From NCBI GenBank assembly GCA_035390885.1, contig DAOOUW010000013.1, forward strand, positions 1-54,753: a DNA stretch of 54,753 nt, given 5' to 3'. A program made the position numbers and the translations under genes. Positions 16,447-23,924 of this stretch are shown here, in pieces (within the stretch, counting starts at the first letter, position 1; each line of letters begins with the position of its first letter). Below the pieces are notes generated by a model. It worked only from the letters and a program-made list of their open reading frames with translations. It was not told the DNA's origin and ran no database searches. Source of the stretch: JAOAFT01 sp035390885. Lineage in GTDB: Bacteria > Bacteroidota > Ignavibacteria > UBA10030.

Positions 16447-16683
16447 ATGGATCAATATTTAGCTTTAGCGTTAGGATACCTTGCATCGGGTATAGGATCA
16501 GGATTGATAATACTTGGAGCAGCATTTGGAATCGGGAAACTTGCAGCAGCAGCGATGGATGCAAGTGGACGTCAACCTGAAGTTGCTGGACAAGTTCGTA
16601 CATCAATGCTTATTGCGGCAGCGTTAATTGAAGGTGTAACCTTCTTTGCGCTCGTAATTTGTATGATTATTGCAACCAAATAA
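16447..16683 (+). CDS. atpE: ATP synthase F0 subunit c
   Basis: 78 aa, two helices joined by the polar loop Arg42-Gln43-Pro44. The first helix has the glycine-rich face (GIGSG, GAAFGIG) needed for ring packing. The ion-binding carboxylate is Glu62 (AALIEGVTFF). The residue after it is Gly, not the Ser/Thr seen next to Glu in sodium-binding rings, and no Gln partner is evident in helix 1, so proton coupling is the likelier reading (inference). A strong Shine-Dalgarno sequence (TTGGAGGAA) suits the high copy number of this subunit. Confidence 0.95.
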   Translation: MDQYLALALGYLASGIGSGLIILGAAFGIGKLAAAAMDASGRQPEVAGQVRTSMLIAAALIEGVTFFALVICMIIATK

Positions 16684-16701
16684 TATCAAAAGTGAAAAAT
16701 T

Positions 16702-17187
16702 ATGTTTGAAATAAATCCAGGTCTCATTATTTGGACATGTGTAACGTTTATTTTATTGGTGATTGTATTGGGGAAGTATGCATGGAAACCAATGATGGGA
16801 ATGATTTCAAAACGTGAAGACCAAATTCGTGACGCATTAACTCAAGCCGAAAAGGCACGCGCCGAGGCGGCGGAGATGATGCGAAAGAACGAGCAAAATA
16901 TTGCACGCGCAGAAGCTGAGTACCAGAAAATTATTCGGGAAGGAAAAGCCCTTGCCGAAAAATTAAAGGACGAAATTGTTGCAAAGGCGCAGCAGCAAGC
17001 CGAGCAAGAGTTAGCGCGTGCAGAAGAGGAAATTCAACGGAACATCGAAGCTGCAAAGCAACAACTTCGCACCGAGGTTGCCGATCTTGCAATTCGAGCA
17101 GCCGAAAAGATACTGGAAGAAAACCTCGATGCGCAGAAACAAAAAAAGTTAATTGATAGCGTTATTGACAAACTTCCAAAGAATTAA
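16702..17187 (+). CDS. atpF: ATP synthase F0 subunit b
   Basis: 161 aa. One N-terminal membrane helix (about 7-25, GLIIWTCVTFILLVIVLGKY) followed by KPMMGMI and a long, charged, alanine/glutamate-rich helix that forms the peripheral stalk (about 30-155). It dimerises and links subunit a to delta and alpha. It is the only b-type gene in the cluster, so the stalk is likely a homodimer rather than b/b' as in phototrophs. The next gene, atpH, starts 3 bases after its stop. Confidence 0.94.
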   Translation: MFEINPGLIIWTCVTFILLVIVLGKYAWKPMMGMISKREDQIRDALTQAEKARAEAAEMMRKNEQNIARAEAEYQKIIREGKALAEKLKDEIVAKAQQQAEQELARAEEEIQRNIEAAKQQLRTEVADLAIRAAEKILEENLDAQKQKKLIDSVIDKLPKN

Positions 17188-17189
17188 AT

Positions 17190-17741
17190 ATGGTTCAAAC
17201 GCGTATAGCACATCGATATGCTGAAGCATTACTCTTAGCCGTCGAAGGATCGAAAGATGTCGAGAGGGTGCTTTCGGATATCTCAGTGATTCAAAATGCC
17301 TTGGCGCAATCACGTGAACTCAGACTTTTTTTCAAAAGTCCTGTCATTCGAAAAGAAAAAAAGGTTGATATTGTGACAGCGCTTTTCAAAGATAAAGTTT
17401 CCGAATTATTTCTTCGGTTCATTGCATTAGTAATCGAGAAAGGAAGAGGAGATGCCTTTCAACTCATTATGGAGAAATTTTTAGAACTCTACGACGAGCG
17501 GAAAGGCGTAGTCGCAGTATCTGTGCAAACAGCGATTCCGATGACCACGGAACAAGAAAAACAGCTTGTCGAGCGATTTCGTTCATTTATCAAAAAAGAT
17601 GTACGACTCCACGCTGCTCTCAACCCATCACTCCTTGGCGGATTTTTAGCGCGATATGGCGATACTGTCATAGATGGAAGCGTTCGGCATCAGCTAGAGC
17701 TTATGCGAGCTCGTTTTATTGAATTTGGAAAAGTCAATTAA
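17190..17741 (+). CDS. atpH: ATP synthase F1 subunit delta
   Basis: 183 aa, normal for OSCP/delta. The N-terminal six-helix domain (RIAHRYAEALLLAVEGSKDVERV ...) starts with the typical A-x-R-Y-A-x-A-L pattern. The C-terminal region contains PSLLGGFLARYGDTVIDGSVRHQLELM, the family's most conserved segment. It joins the peripheral stalk to the top of the alpha/beta hexamer. It is separated from atpA by 61 bases carrying a small palindrome. Confidence 0.94.
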   Translation: MVQTRIAHRYAEALLLAVEGSKDVERVLSDISVIQNALAQSRELRLFFKSPVIRKEKKVDIVTALFKDKVSELFLRFIALVIEKGRGDAFQLIMEKFLELYDERKGVVAVSVQTAIPMTTEQEKQLVERFRSFIKKDVRLHAALNPSLLGGFLARYGDTVIDGSVRHQLELMRARFIEFGKVN

Positions 17742-17765
17742 GGATCGATAACAAAAAAATTAATC

Positions 17766-17781
17766 ATTCACAAATGTGAAT
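17766..17781. promoter_or_regulatory. Small palindrome before atpA
   Basis: ATTCACA (17766-17772) and TGTGAAT (17775-17781) form a perfect 7-bp dyad with a 2-base centre in the 61-base gap between atpH and atpA, 21 bases before the atpA start. It could be a binding site or a weak mRNA hairpin that separates the F0 and F1 parts. No T-run follows, so it is not an intrinsic terminator. Confidence 0.35.
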
Positions 17782-17802
17782 TAGATTTTAAGAGGATAAA
17801 AA

Positions 17803-19356
17803 ATGGTAGAAGTTAGACCAGACGAAGTATCAGCAATATTACGGAAACAATTGTCGGGATTTGAAAAAGAGGTAGATATTTATGATGTCGGTACTGTCCT
17901 CCAAATTGGAGATGGTATCGCACGAATTTATGGACTGTCTCAGATTATGGCGAGCGAACTCATCGAGTTTCCCGGAAATGTCTTTGGCATGGCGATGAAC
18001 CTCGAAGAAGATAACATTGGAGCTGTAATTTTTGGCGACAGTAATCATATCAAAGAAGGCGATACAGTCAAACGTACAAAGAGAGTCGCCTCGATGCCTG
18101 TTGGAGAGCAAATGCTCGGACGAGTGATTACTCCGCTCGGAGCTCCAATTGATGGTAAGGGACCAATTAACACAGAAAAATATCTTCCACTGGAACGAAA
18201 GGCTCTTGGAGTTATTGCCCGTCAACCAGTGAAAGAGCCATTACAATCAGGACTCAAGGCTGTAGACGGAATGATTCCAATTGGTCGTGGACAGCGTGAG
18301 TTAATTATCGGCGACCGACAAACAGGAAAGACTGCAATAGCAATAGATACAATTATTAATCAGAAATATACGCACACAGAAAAAGCGAAAGCAGAAGGCG
18401 TACAACCGGTATATTGCATTTACGTCGCAATCGGACAGAAGGGCTCAACGATTGCTCAAGTAGTTTCAAAACTTGAAGAAGCTGGAGCGATGGATTATAC
18501 TGTTGTCATCCAGGCTTCTGCAAGCGATTCTGCTCCAATGCAATTTATTGCTCCCTATGCTGGCGCTTCGATGGGTGAATACTTCCGTGATTCAGGACGC
18601 CATGCTCTTGTTATCTATGATGATCTTTCCAAACATGCTCAAGCATATCGTCAAATGTCGTTGCTTCTTCGGCGACCGCCAGGACGTGAAGCATACCCAG
18701 GCGATGTATTCTATCTTCACTCTCGACTGTTGGAACGCGCCTCGAAGCTTAATGATGAACTCGGTGGAGGCAGTTTAACGGCGCTGCCGATTATTGAAAC
18801 GCAAGCTGGCGACGTTTCTGCGTACATTCCAACGAATGTCATTTCTATTACTGATGGACAAATTTATTTGGAGCCTAATCTTTTTAACGCAGGCGTTCGT
18901 CCTGCCATTAACGTTGGAATTTCAGTGTCGCGTGTCGGTGGAAATGCTCAAATTAAAGCAATGAAAAAAGTAGCAGGACGATTGCGCATCGACCTTGCAA
19001 ACTTTCGCGAACTTGAATCCTTTGCAAAATTTGGTTCCGATCTCGATAAATCAACGCAACAAGCGCTTCGTCGCGGTTCCAGACTGGTGGAACTCTTGAA
19101 GCAAGGCCAGTACGAACCTATGCCTGTCGAAAAACAGGTCGTAAGCATCTTTCTTGGCACGAATGGATACTTCGATGAAATACCACTTGATAAAATACAA
19201 CGATATGAAAAAGAATTTCTCGATTTTGTCGAAACCAGGCATAACGATATCTTGGAAAGTATTGCAAAGACAAAAGATTTAACAAAAGAAACTGAAGAGA
19301 AACTCCATACGATTGCGAAAGAATTTGTACAACGTATGATTGGAGCATCGAAGTAA
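17803..19356 (+). CDS. atpA: ATP synthase F1 subunit alpha
   Basis: 517 aa. The N-terminal beta-barrel (about 25-95) is followed by the nucleotide-binding domain with P-loop GDRQTGKT (170-177), LVIYDDLSKHAQAYR (Walker-B region), the LLRRPPGREAYPGDVFYLHSRLLERA signature and a helical C-terminal domain. Alpha binds ATP at non-catalytic sites and supplies the arginine finger to the beta subunits. The beta gene is not in this cluster. Ribosome binding site AAGAGGA lies upstream of ATG 17803. atpG begins 2 bases after the stop. Confidence 0.98.
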   Translation: MVEVRPDEVSAILRKQLSGFEKEVDIYDVGTVLQIGDGIARIYGLSQIMASELIEFPGNVFGMAMNLEEDNIGAVIFGDSNHIKEGDTVKRTKRVASMPVGEQMLGRVITPLGAPIDGKGPINTEKYLPLERKALGVIARQPVKEPLQSGLKAVDGMIPIGRGQRELIIGDRQTGKTAIAIDTIINQKYTHTEKAKAEGVQPVYCIYVAIGQKGSTIAQVVSKLEEAGAMDYTVVIQASASDSAPMQFIAPYAGASMGEYFRDSGRHALVIYDDLSKHAQAYRQMSLLLRRPPGREAYPGDVFYLHSRLLERASKLNDELGGGSLTALPIIETQAGDVSAYIPTNVISITDGQIYLEPNLFNAGVRPAINVGISVSRVGGNAQIKAMKKVAGRLRIDLANFRELESFAKFGSDLDKSTQQALRRGSRLVELLKQGQYEPMPVEKQVVSIFLGTNGYFDEIPLDKIQRYEKEFLDFVETRHNDILESIAKTKDLTKETEEKLHTIAKEFVQRMIGASK

Positions 19357-19358
19357 CT

Positions 19359-20243
19359 GTGGCAACTTTACGCGAAATCAGAAGACGCATCTCTGGAATT
19401 AAAAGTACGGAGAAAATAACAAGAGCAATGAAAATGGTTGCAGCTGCAAAGTTGCGGCGCGCTCAAGAAATGATCTTTGCAACAAGACCGTATGCACGCA
19501 AATTGCAGGAAGTTCTTACTCATCTCATAGATGAGACGACAGTCGAAACGAATCCTTTTTTTCATCAGCGTACTGTGCACAAAGTTGCTTTTGTAGTGAT
19601 TGCTGGCGAACGTGGATTGTGTGGAGCTTTCAATAGTAATATTCTTCGTGAGGCTACAGAGCATATCAATAGTTATGATAGTAATGTGGAAGTTAGCATT
19701 ATACCCGTTGGAAAAAAAGCAGTAGATTATTTTGTGAAACGGAATTACCCAGTTGTTGCTTCCTATCCAGGTATCTTTGATTCACTCCAATTTCATCATG
19801 CCAAAGTAATAGGAGATTTCCTTGTTCAGCAGTATTTAGCCGGAGATTTTGATAAAGTTGAAGTTATCTATAATGAATTTAAATCAGTCCTTCAACAAAG
19901 AATTGTTGTTGAGCAATTCCTTCCATTCTATGTTCCTCGACAACCAGAGGTTGAATCAAAAAAAATAAGCGGGACGGCAAATTATATTTTTGAGCCATCA
20001 CATAATGAAATTCTATCGCTCCTTGTTCCGCGTCACCTTAATTATCATATATGGCGAATGTTATTGGAGTCTGCGACTGCAGAGCAGGGCGCACGAATGA
20101 CAGCTATGAATAATGCTACAGAAAATGCATCGGAACTTATGACGCTTTTGACATTGACGTACAATAAGACCAGACAAGCAGGAATTACAACTGAATTACT
20201 AGAAATTGTAAGTGGGGCTGAAGCATTGCAAAACGCAGGATAG
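19359..20243 (+). CDS. atpG: ATP synthase F1 subunit gamma
   Basis: 294 aa. The N-terminal helix ATLREIRRRISGIKSTEKITRAMKMVAAAKLRRAQ and the C-terminal helix ENASELMTLLTLTYNKTRQAGITTELLEIVSGAEAL form the coiled-coil rotor shaft; between them is the Rossmann-like domain with FVVIAGERGLCGAFNSN. Start codon is GTG 19359. This is the last gene of the cluster: atpD (beta) and atpC (epsilon) are absent from the window, as in other Chlorobi/Bacteroidota relatives that keep them elsewhere. A 10-bp stem-loop follows the stop at once. Confidence 0.97.
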   Translation: MATLREIRRRISGIKSTEKITRAMKMVAAAKLRRAQEMIFATRPYARKLQEVLTHLIDETTVETNPFFHQRTVHKVAFVVIAGERGLCGAFNSNILREATEHINSYDSNVEVSIIPVGKKAVDYFVKRNYPVVASYPGIFDSLQFHHAKVIGDFLVQQYLAGDFDKVEVIYNEFKSVLQQRIVVEQFLPFYVPRQPEVESKKISGTANYIFEPSHNEILSLLVPRHLNYHIWRMLLESATAEQGARMTAMNNATENASELMTLLTLTYNKTRQAGITTELLEIVSGAEALQNAG

Positions 20244-20279
20244 AACTGCAGAAATAGAGAGCGGGAGTTTTCTGCGGTT
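20244..20279. promoter_or_regulatory. Stem-loop immediately after atpG
   Basis: AACTGCAGAA (20244-20253) pairs with TTCTGCGGTT (20270-20279): 10 bp with one G-T pair and a 16-base loop, starting at the base after the atpG stop. No T-run follows, so it may act as a 3'-end stabiliser or Rho-linked structure for the atp mRNA rather than an intrinsic terminator. Confidence 0.4.
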
Positions 20280-20288
20280 AGAGAATTG

Positions 20289-20317
20289 TTGACAATAATT
20301 AAAAAGACTTGTACCGT
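20289..20317 (+). promoter_or_regulatory. Candidate promoter of the GspE/PilB-like gene
   Basis: Consensus -35 TTGACA (20289-20294), 17 bases, then TACCGT (20312-20317), a poor -10 but at the right place for the TTG-N20-TA pattern seen elsewhere here. It lies 37 bases before the start codon, GGAGAG being the ribosome binding site. Confidence 0.35.
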
Positions 20318-20353
20318 TAGTATAAATGAAACCCACAGCAGTGGAGAGAAGTT

Positions 20354-21646
20354 ATGCAACGACCACCAATGCAACCACCTACACGAACGGGGACCACGGT
20401 TCAAATTCCAGCCCAGCGCATTCCTCTGGAACAATTTGATGTTAAGACGCTTTCAAAAGAAAAAATCAGGGAGTTGTTTCGGTTAGGGAGACTTCCGACC
20501 GCCGATCAAATAGCAGATGAAATACTTGTTCGTGCGATATTGTTAGGAGCAAGTGATATTCATATAGAACCGATAGAGGGTGAACTACAGATCCGCTTTT
20601 CTATTGAGGGTGTGCTGAGGAGAATTGTGTCCCTGCCGCCTGATATGAATGAACCGGTGCTCAATGTCTTCAAAGCCAAAGCAGCGCTTAATCAATTTGA
20701 AAAGAAAAAGCCTCAGGAAGGAAGATTTTCTGGGGTTTATAATTCTGAAGGATACGATTTTCGGATAAATACTATTCCAGTCTTATCTGGAGAGCGTGGA
20801 TTAGTTAAAATTCTTAGAAAAGCCAGTGGTGTTGCAAAGCTTGAAGACCTTGGTTTTTCAGTTGAAAGTTATGAACGGCTTAGGAATCTTTTAAAAAATC
20901 CCAGAGGCCTTTTTTTAGTAACAGGCCCAACAGGAAGTGGAAAGACAACGACAGTTTATGCTTCGGTCAATCATCTCCATACGCCGGAAAAATGTGTCAT
21001 TACAGTTGAAGATCCTGTGGAGTACAGATTACCGTTTGCAAGCCAGGTACATTTGCCCATAGATAAATCATTTACTTTTATTGACGCTCTTAGGGCAATT
21101 CTTCGGCAGAATCCAAACGTGATTATGATCGGTGAAATTCGCGATGCTGACACTGGAGTTGTGGCTGCAGAAGCTGCCTTAGCAGGAAATCTTGTAATGA
21201 GCACAATGCTTGCGGATGATTCTATCGGTGCGATCCATCGATTATTTAATTTAGGAGTCCCATCGTATTGGCTTGCATCGACAATGGTAGGCGTCGTCTA
21301 TCAAGTTCTCTTGAGGAAAATTTGTAGTAATTGCAGAGAAGAATATGCACTTACCGCAGAAGATTTAGAATTTCTTGGCGCCCCGGCAGATATGCCGGAA
21401 CTTCGACTCTATCGTGGTCGAGGATGCGTTGCCTGTGGCGGAACAGGTTATAGTGGTCGAGTTCCTGTTGCGGAAGTAGTAACTATTACGCCAGCTCTCA
21501 GGGATTTGATTTTCCAGAAGGCATCGATTCTTAAAATGCGCGAAGAGGCGATGAAATCTGGGTATCAATCAATACGTCAGGATGCTATCAAGAAAGTTAT
21601 TGCGGGAATTACAACGGTTCATGAGCTGGTGAGAGTGCTTGGATAA
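20354..21646 (+). CDS. Divergent GspE/PilB-family secretion ATPase
   Basis: 430 aa, shorter than type IV pilus or type II secretion ATPases (about 560 aa): the N1 region is missing and only an N2-like part (about 45-160) precedes the ATPase core. Walker A GPTGSGKT (191-198), the Asp box EDPVEYRLP (219-227), Walker B IMIGEIRDADT (257-267) and a zinc tetracysteine (Cys324, Cys327, Cys358, Cys361) are intact. The His box, normally STLHTND, reads STMLADD here (283-289), so the usual histidine is lost. No pilin, GspF/PilC or secretin genes are near. It may power a pilus or secretion machine encoded elsewhere, or have a changed role. The N-terminal 30 residues are proline-rich and probably flexible. 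Confidence 0.82.
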   Translation: MQRPPMQPPTRTGTTVQIPAQRIPLEQFDVKTLSKEKIRELFRLGRLPTADQIADEILVRAILLGASDIHIEPIEGELQIRFSIEGVLRRIVSLPPDMNEPVLNVFKAKAALNQFEKKKPQEGRFSGVYNSEGYDFRINTIPVLSGERGLVKILRKASGVAKLEDLGFSVESYERLRNLLKNPRGLFLVTGPTGSGKTTTVYASVNHLHTPEKCVITVEDPVEYRLPFASQVHLPIDKSFTFIDALRAILRQNPNVIMIGEIRDADTGVVAAEAALAGNLVMSTMLADDSIGAIHRLFNLGVPSYWLASTMVGVVYQVLLRKICSNCREEYALTAEDLEFLGAPADMPELRLYRGRGCVACGGTGYSGRVPVAEVVTITPALRDLIFQKASILKMREEAMKSGYQSIRQDAIKKVIAGITTVHELVRVLG

Positions 21647-21702
21647 ACTAAAGCTATTAAATTTAGAGTTGAACAAAAATATATGGAATCACAAAATCCG
21701 CC

Positions 21703-21731
21703 TTGACTTTTTAGAGAGTAATATGTACTAT
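21703..21731 (+). promoter_or_regulatory. Candidate promoter of the small lipoprotein/LysM pair
   Basis: TTGACT (21703-21708), a 17-base spacer and TACTAT (21726-21731). The first start codon is at 21782 with AAGGAGAAGG just upstream, giving a leader of about 45 bases. Confidence 0.5.
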
Positions 21732-21781
21732 AAAATCAAATTTGTGGGGACGAGTAGAAAAAAATAAAAAGGAGAAGGTCT

Positions 21782-22039
21782 ATGAAAAAAACATGTAGTA
21801 TATTTGTTGTAGGAGTTTTAGTTGTTGCGAGCAGCTTTATTGGTTGTAGTAATAAACCTTCCAAAGAGCAGTTGCAGCAACTCAATAATCTCAAAGCAGA
21901 AGTCAGTTCTTTGGAGAAAGAAGTTTCTGCACGAGAAGCAGAAAAAGCAGCGCTGCTTCGTTCCATATCAGAAAAACAAGAACAGATTGCCCAATGCACT
22001 GAAGATACTCAGGCGTTGCAATCACGGATTCAGAAGTAA
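21782..22039 (+). CDS. Small coiled-coil lipoprotein
   Basis: 85 aa. A lysine-start signal peptide ends in the lipobox FIGC (Cys22), so the mature protein is a 64-residue lipid-anchored chain. Almost all of it is a predicted coiled coil with heptad-like spacing (LQQLNNLKAEVSSLEKEVS...). It is similar in build to Lpp-type or alanine-zipper lipoproteins, but I recognise no named family. The start has a strong AAGGAGAAGG site. The LysM protein gene follows after 24 bases and also carries a long coiled coil, so the two products may bind one another at the cell wall. Confidence 0.7.
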   Translation: MKKTCSIFVVGVLVVASSFIGCSNKPSKEQLQQLNNLKAEVSSLEKEVSAREAEKAALLRSISEKQEQIAQCTEDTQALQSRIQK

Positions 22040-22063
22040 CGCGCAAAGAGAAGGAGAACGACT

Positions 22064-22819
22064 ATGAAGATAAAGAGATTTGTTGCATTTGCTTTGATGG
22101 TGAGCATGATAAGTACAATGCTCTATGCCCAAGAGCAAGAAATGACAAAAGAGCAATGGCAAAAGGCAATTACAGAGCTCACGACGAAACGTACAGATTT
22201 GAAGAATAAATTGGATGGATTAGTAAAAGAAATAAGTGATTTAAAACAACAGGAAGCTCAAAAAGTAGAAGCATTAAAACAATGCCAGGATGCTTTAGCG
22301 CAATTGCAAAAGGATTATGAAGGTCCACTGAATGCACAGTTAGATAAGATTGATGCAAAGTTAAATGAACTTTCCGGGCTTTCCAATCAGGACCTCTATG
22401 TTCGTCGTGCAGAGCTTGATACAGTTCAGGCGTGGATAAATGCTGCAAAGCAAAATCCATTAAGCGTTGTTAAAAAATATGCAGCCCGTATCAATGATCA
22501 ACAAGGGCGTTTAGATGCGTTGAAGAAGTCATTGGAGCAAATTATTGCTTCTGGTCAGGCGATGCCAACATACAAAGTTGGTACATGGGCTAAAGATCGC
22601 GATTGCTTATGGAATATTGCAAAGAAGCCAAAGATTTATAACAATCCATTCCTCTGGCCCAAAATTTGGCAGGGAAACCGCGATCAAATTAAAAACCCAG
22701 ATATTATTCATCCGGGTCAAGTGTTGAAGATTCCTCCAAAGGCAGATTTAACAAAAGAAGAAAAAGCTGCTCTCCGTAAGTACTGGTCAAATAAGAATGC
22801 AGCTCCTGCAAATCCGTAA
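22064..22819 (+). CDS. Secreted coiled-coil protein with C-terminal LysM domain
   Basis: 251 aa. A signal peptide (about 1-22, cleavage near LYAQE) is followed by a long coiled coil (about 28-105), a second helical region (to about 160) and a LysM-like domain from YKVGTWAKDRDCLWNIAKKPKIY to HPGQVLKIP. The W-x-I-A ... I-x-PGQ-x-L-x-I-P pattern is a LysM of the type found in Bacteroidota/Ignavibacteria envelope proteins, with an inserted stretch (NNPFLWPKIWQGN). It probably binds peptidoglycan in the periplasm. It is cotranscribed with the upstream lipoprotein (24-base gap). A perfect Shine-Dalgarno core, AAGGAGGT, follows its stop, without a clear gene to serve. Confidence 0.75.
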   Translation: MKIKRFVAFALMVSMISTMLYAQEQEMTKEQWQKAITELTTKRTDLKNKLDGLVKEISDLKQQEAQKVEALKQCQDALAQLQKDYEGPLNAQLDKIDAKLNELSGLSNQDLYVRRAELDTVQAWINAAKQNPLSVVKKYAARINDQQGRLDALKKSLEQIIASGQAMPTYKVGTWAKDRDCLWNIAKKPKIYNNPFLWPKIWQGNRDQIKNPDIIHPGQVLKIPPKADLTKEEKAALRKYWSNKNAAPANP

Positions 22820-22860
22820 AGGAGGTAGTTGAAACATACGATGTTTATTGAAGTATTGAG

Positions 22861-22902
22861 CGCCCTCAGGTGGTTTATCTACCGGAGGGCGTTTTGTATT
22901 TT
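22861..22902 (+). terminator. Rho-independent terminator after the LysM gene
   Basis: CGCCCTC (22861-22867) pairs with GAGGGCG (22885-22891), extended by GGT/ACC inside, and is followed by TTTTGTATTTT. It separates the lipoprotein/LysM unit from phoH, whose own start is only 28 bases further on, so phoH either has a promoter within the terminator region or depends on read-through. Confidence 0.85.
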
Positions 22903-22929
22903 AAATTGTTGTAAGGAGAAAACTCAAAA

Positions 22930-23916
22930 TTGACTGAAAAGAAAATTCCACTAGCAGGAGTTGATCCTGTTCAGTTGTTAGGTTTTAATGATTCACATCT
23001 TCAGGTGCTCGAAGATCATTTTGATGCGACAATGTCAGTTCGTGGAGAGTCCATCACGCTCCGTGGCTCTCAGGGAGAAGTTGTGAAAGTTGAAAAAGTT
23101 ATAAATGAACTTATCTACATTCTCAGTAAAAATGGAGCATTGAATAGAAATGATGTTGAAACCGTTATTGATTTAGTCATGGTAAATGGATCGGCACCTG
23201 AAACGACAATCGAAACACAATCCGATAATGATGCAGATGCAGTACTATATACTAAGTCTGGGATTATTAGCGCCAAAACACCTGGGCAAAAGCAGTATGT
23301 TCAACAAATGCGAAAAAACGATATTGTCTTTGGAATAGGACCAGCAGGCACAGGAAAGACATACCTGGCTGTTGCATTAGCGGTTGCTGCGCTTAAGAAT
23401 CGAGATGTAACTCGGATTATTTTAACGCGTCCTGCCGTAGAAGCTGGCGAGAGCCTCGGCTTCTTACCAGGCGATTTAAGAGAAAAGGTAGACCCCTATT
23501 TACGTCCTCTCTATGATGCACTTGAAGAAATGATTTCCGTTGAGAAATTGCATAGTTATATTGAAAAGCGAATTATTGAAATTGCACCGTTGGCTTATAT
23601 GCGCGGTAGGACTCTCCAGAACGCTTTCGTTATTCTCGATGAAGCACAGAATGCCACAACGCTTCAAATGAAAATGTTTCTTACTCGACTTGGGGCGAGT
23701 TCTCGTGCAGTTATTACAGGCGATATTACGCAGATCGATCTACCTTCAAAATCTACATCAGGCTTGGTGCAGATTCAGGAGGTATTGAAATCGGTTCAGG
23801 GAGTATCGTTTGTCTATCTTGATAGGAATGACGTTGTAAGGCATCGACTTGTTAAGGATATTATCGATGCGTACGACCGATACCATTCAAATGGAACGAA
23901 CGAACAAAAATTCTGA
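22930..23916 (+). CDS. phoH: PhoH-family ATPase
   Basis: 328 aa, typical of the PhoH/YbeZ family: a small N-terminal KH-like region (about 10-70), then a P-loop ATPase domain with Walker A GPAGTGKT (137-144), the RPAVEAGESLGFLPGDLREKVDPYLRPLYD motif that defines the family, Walker B VILDEAQNAT and the ITGDITQIDLP segment. In other bacteria it pairs with YbeY in rRNA processing; ybeY is not in this window. Translation starts at TTG 22930, supported by the Shine-Dalgarno sequence AAGGAGAA 9 bases upstream. It converges on mazG with 8 bases between stops. Confidence 0.93.
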   Translation: MTEKKIPLAGVDPVQLLGFNDSHLQVLEDHFDATMSVRGESITLRGSQGEVVKVEKVINELIYILSKNGALNRNDVETVIDLVMVNGSAPETTIETQSDNDADAVLYTKSGIISAKTPGQKQYVQQMRKNDIVFGIGPAGTGKTYLAVALAVAALKNRDVTRIILTRPAVEAGESLGFLPGDLREKVDPYLRPLYDALEEMISVEKLHSYIEKRIIEIAPLAYMRGRTLQNAFVILDEAQNATTLQMKMFLTRLGASSRAVITGDITQIDLPSKSTSGLVQIQEVLKSVQGVSFVYLDRNDVVRHRLVKDIIDAYDRYHSNGTNEQKF

Positions 23917-23924
23917 AAAAGGTT

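Noticed and set aside
17766..17781. CRP/FNR-type operator before atpA
   Set aside because: The arms read TCACA..TGTGA, the reverse order of a CRP site, and the 2-base centre is too short; kept only as an unassigned palindrome.
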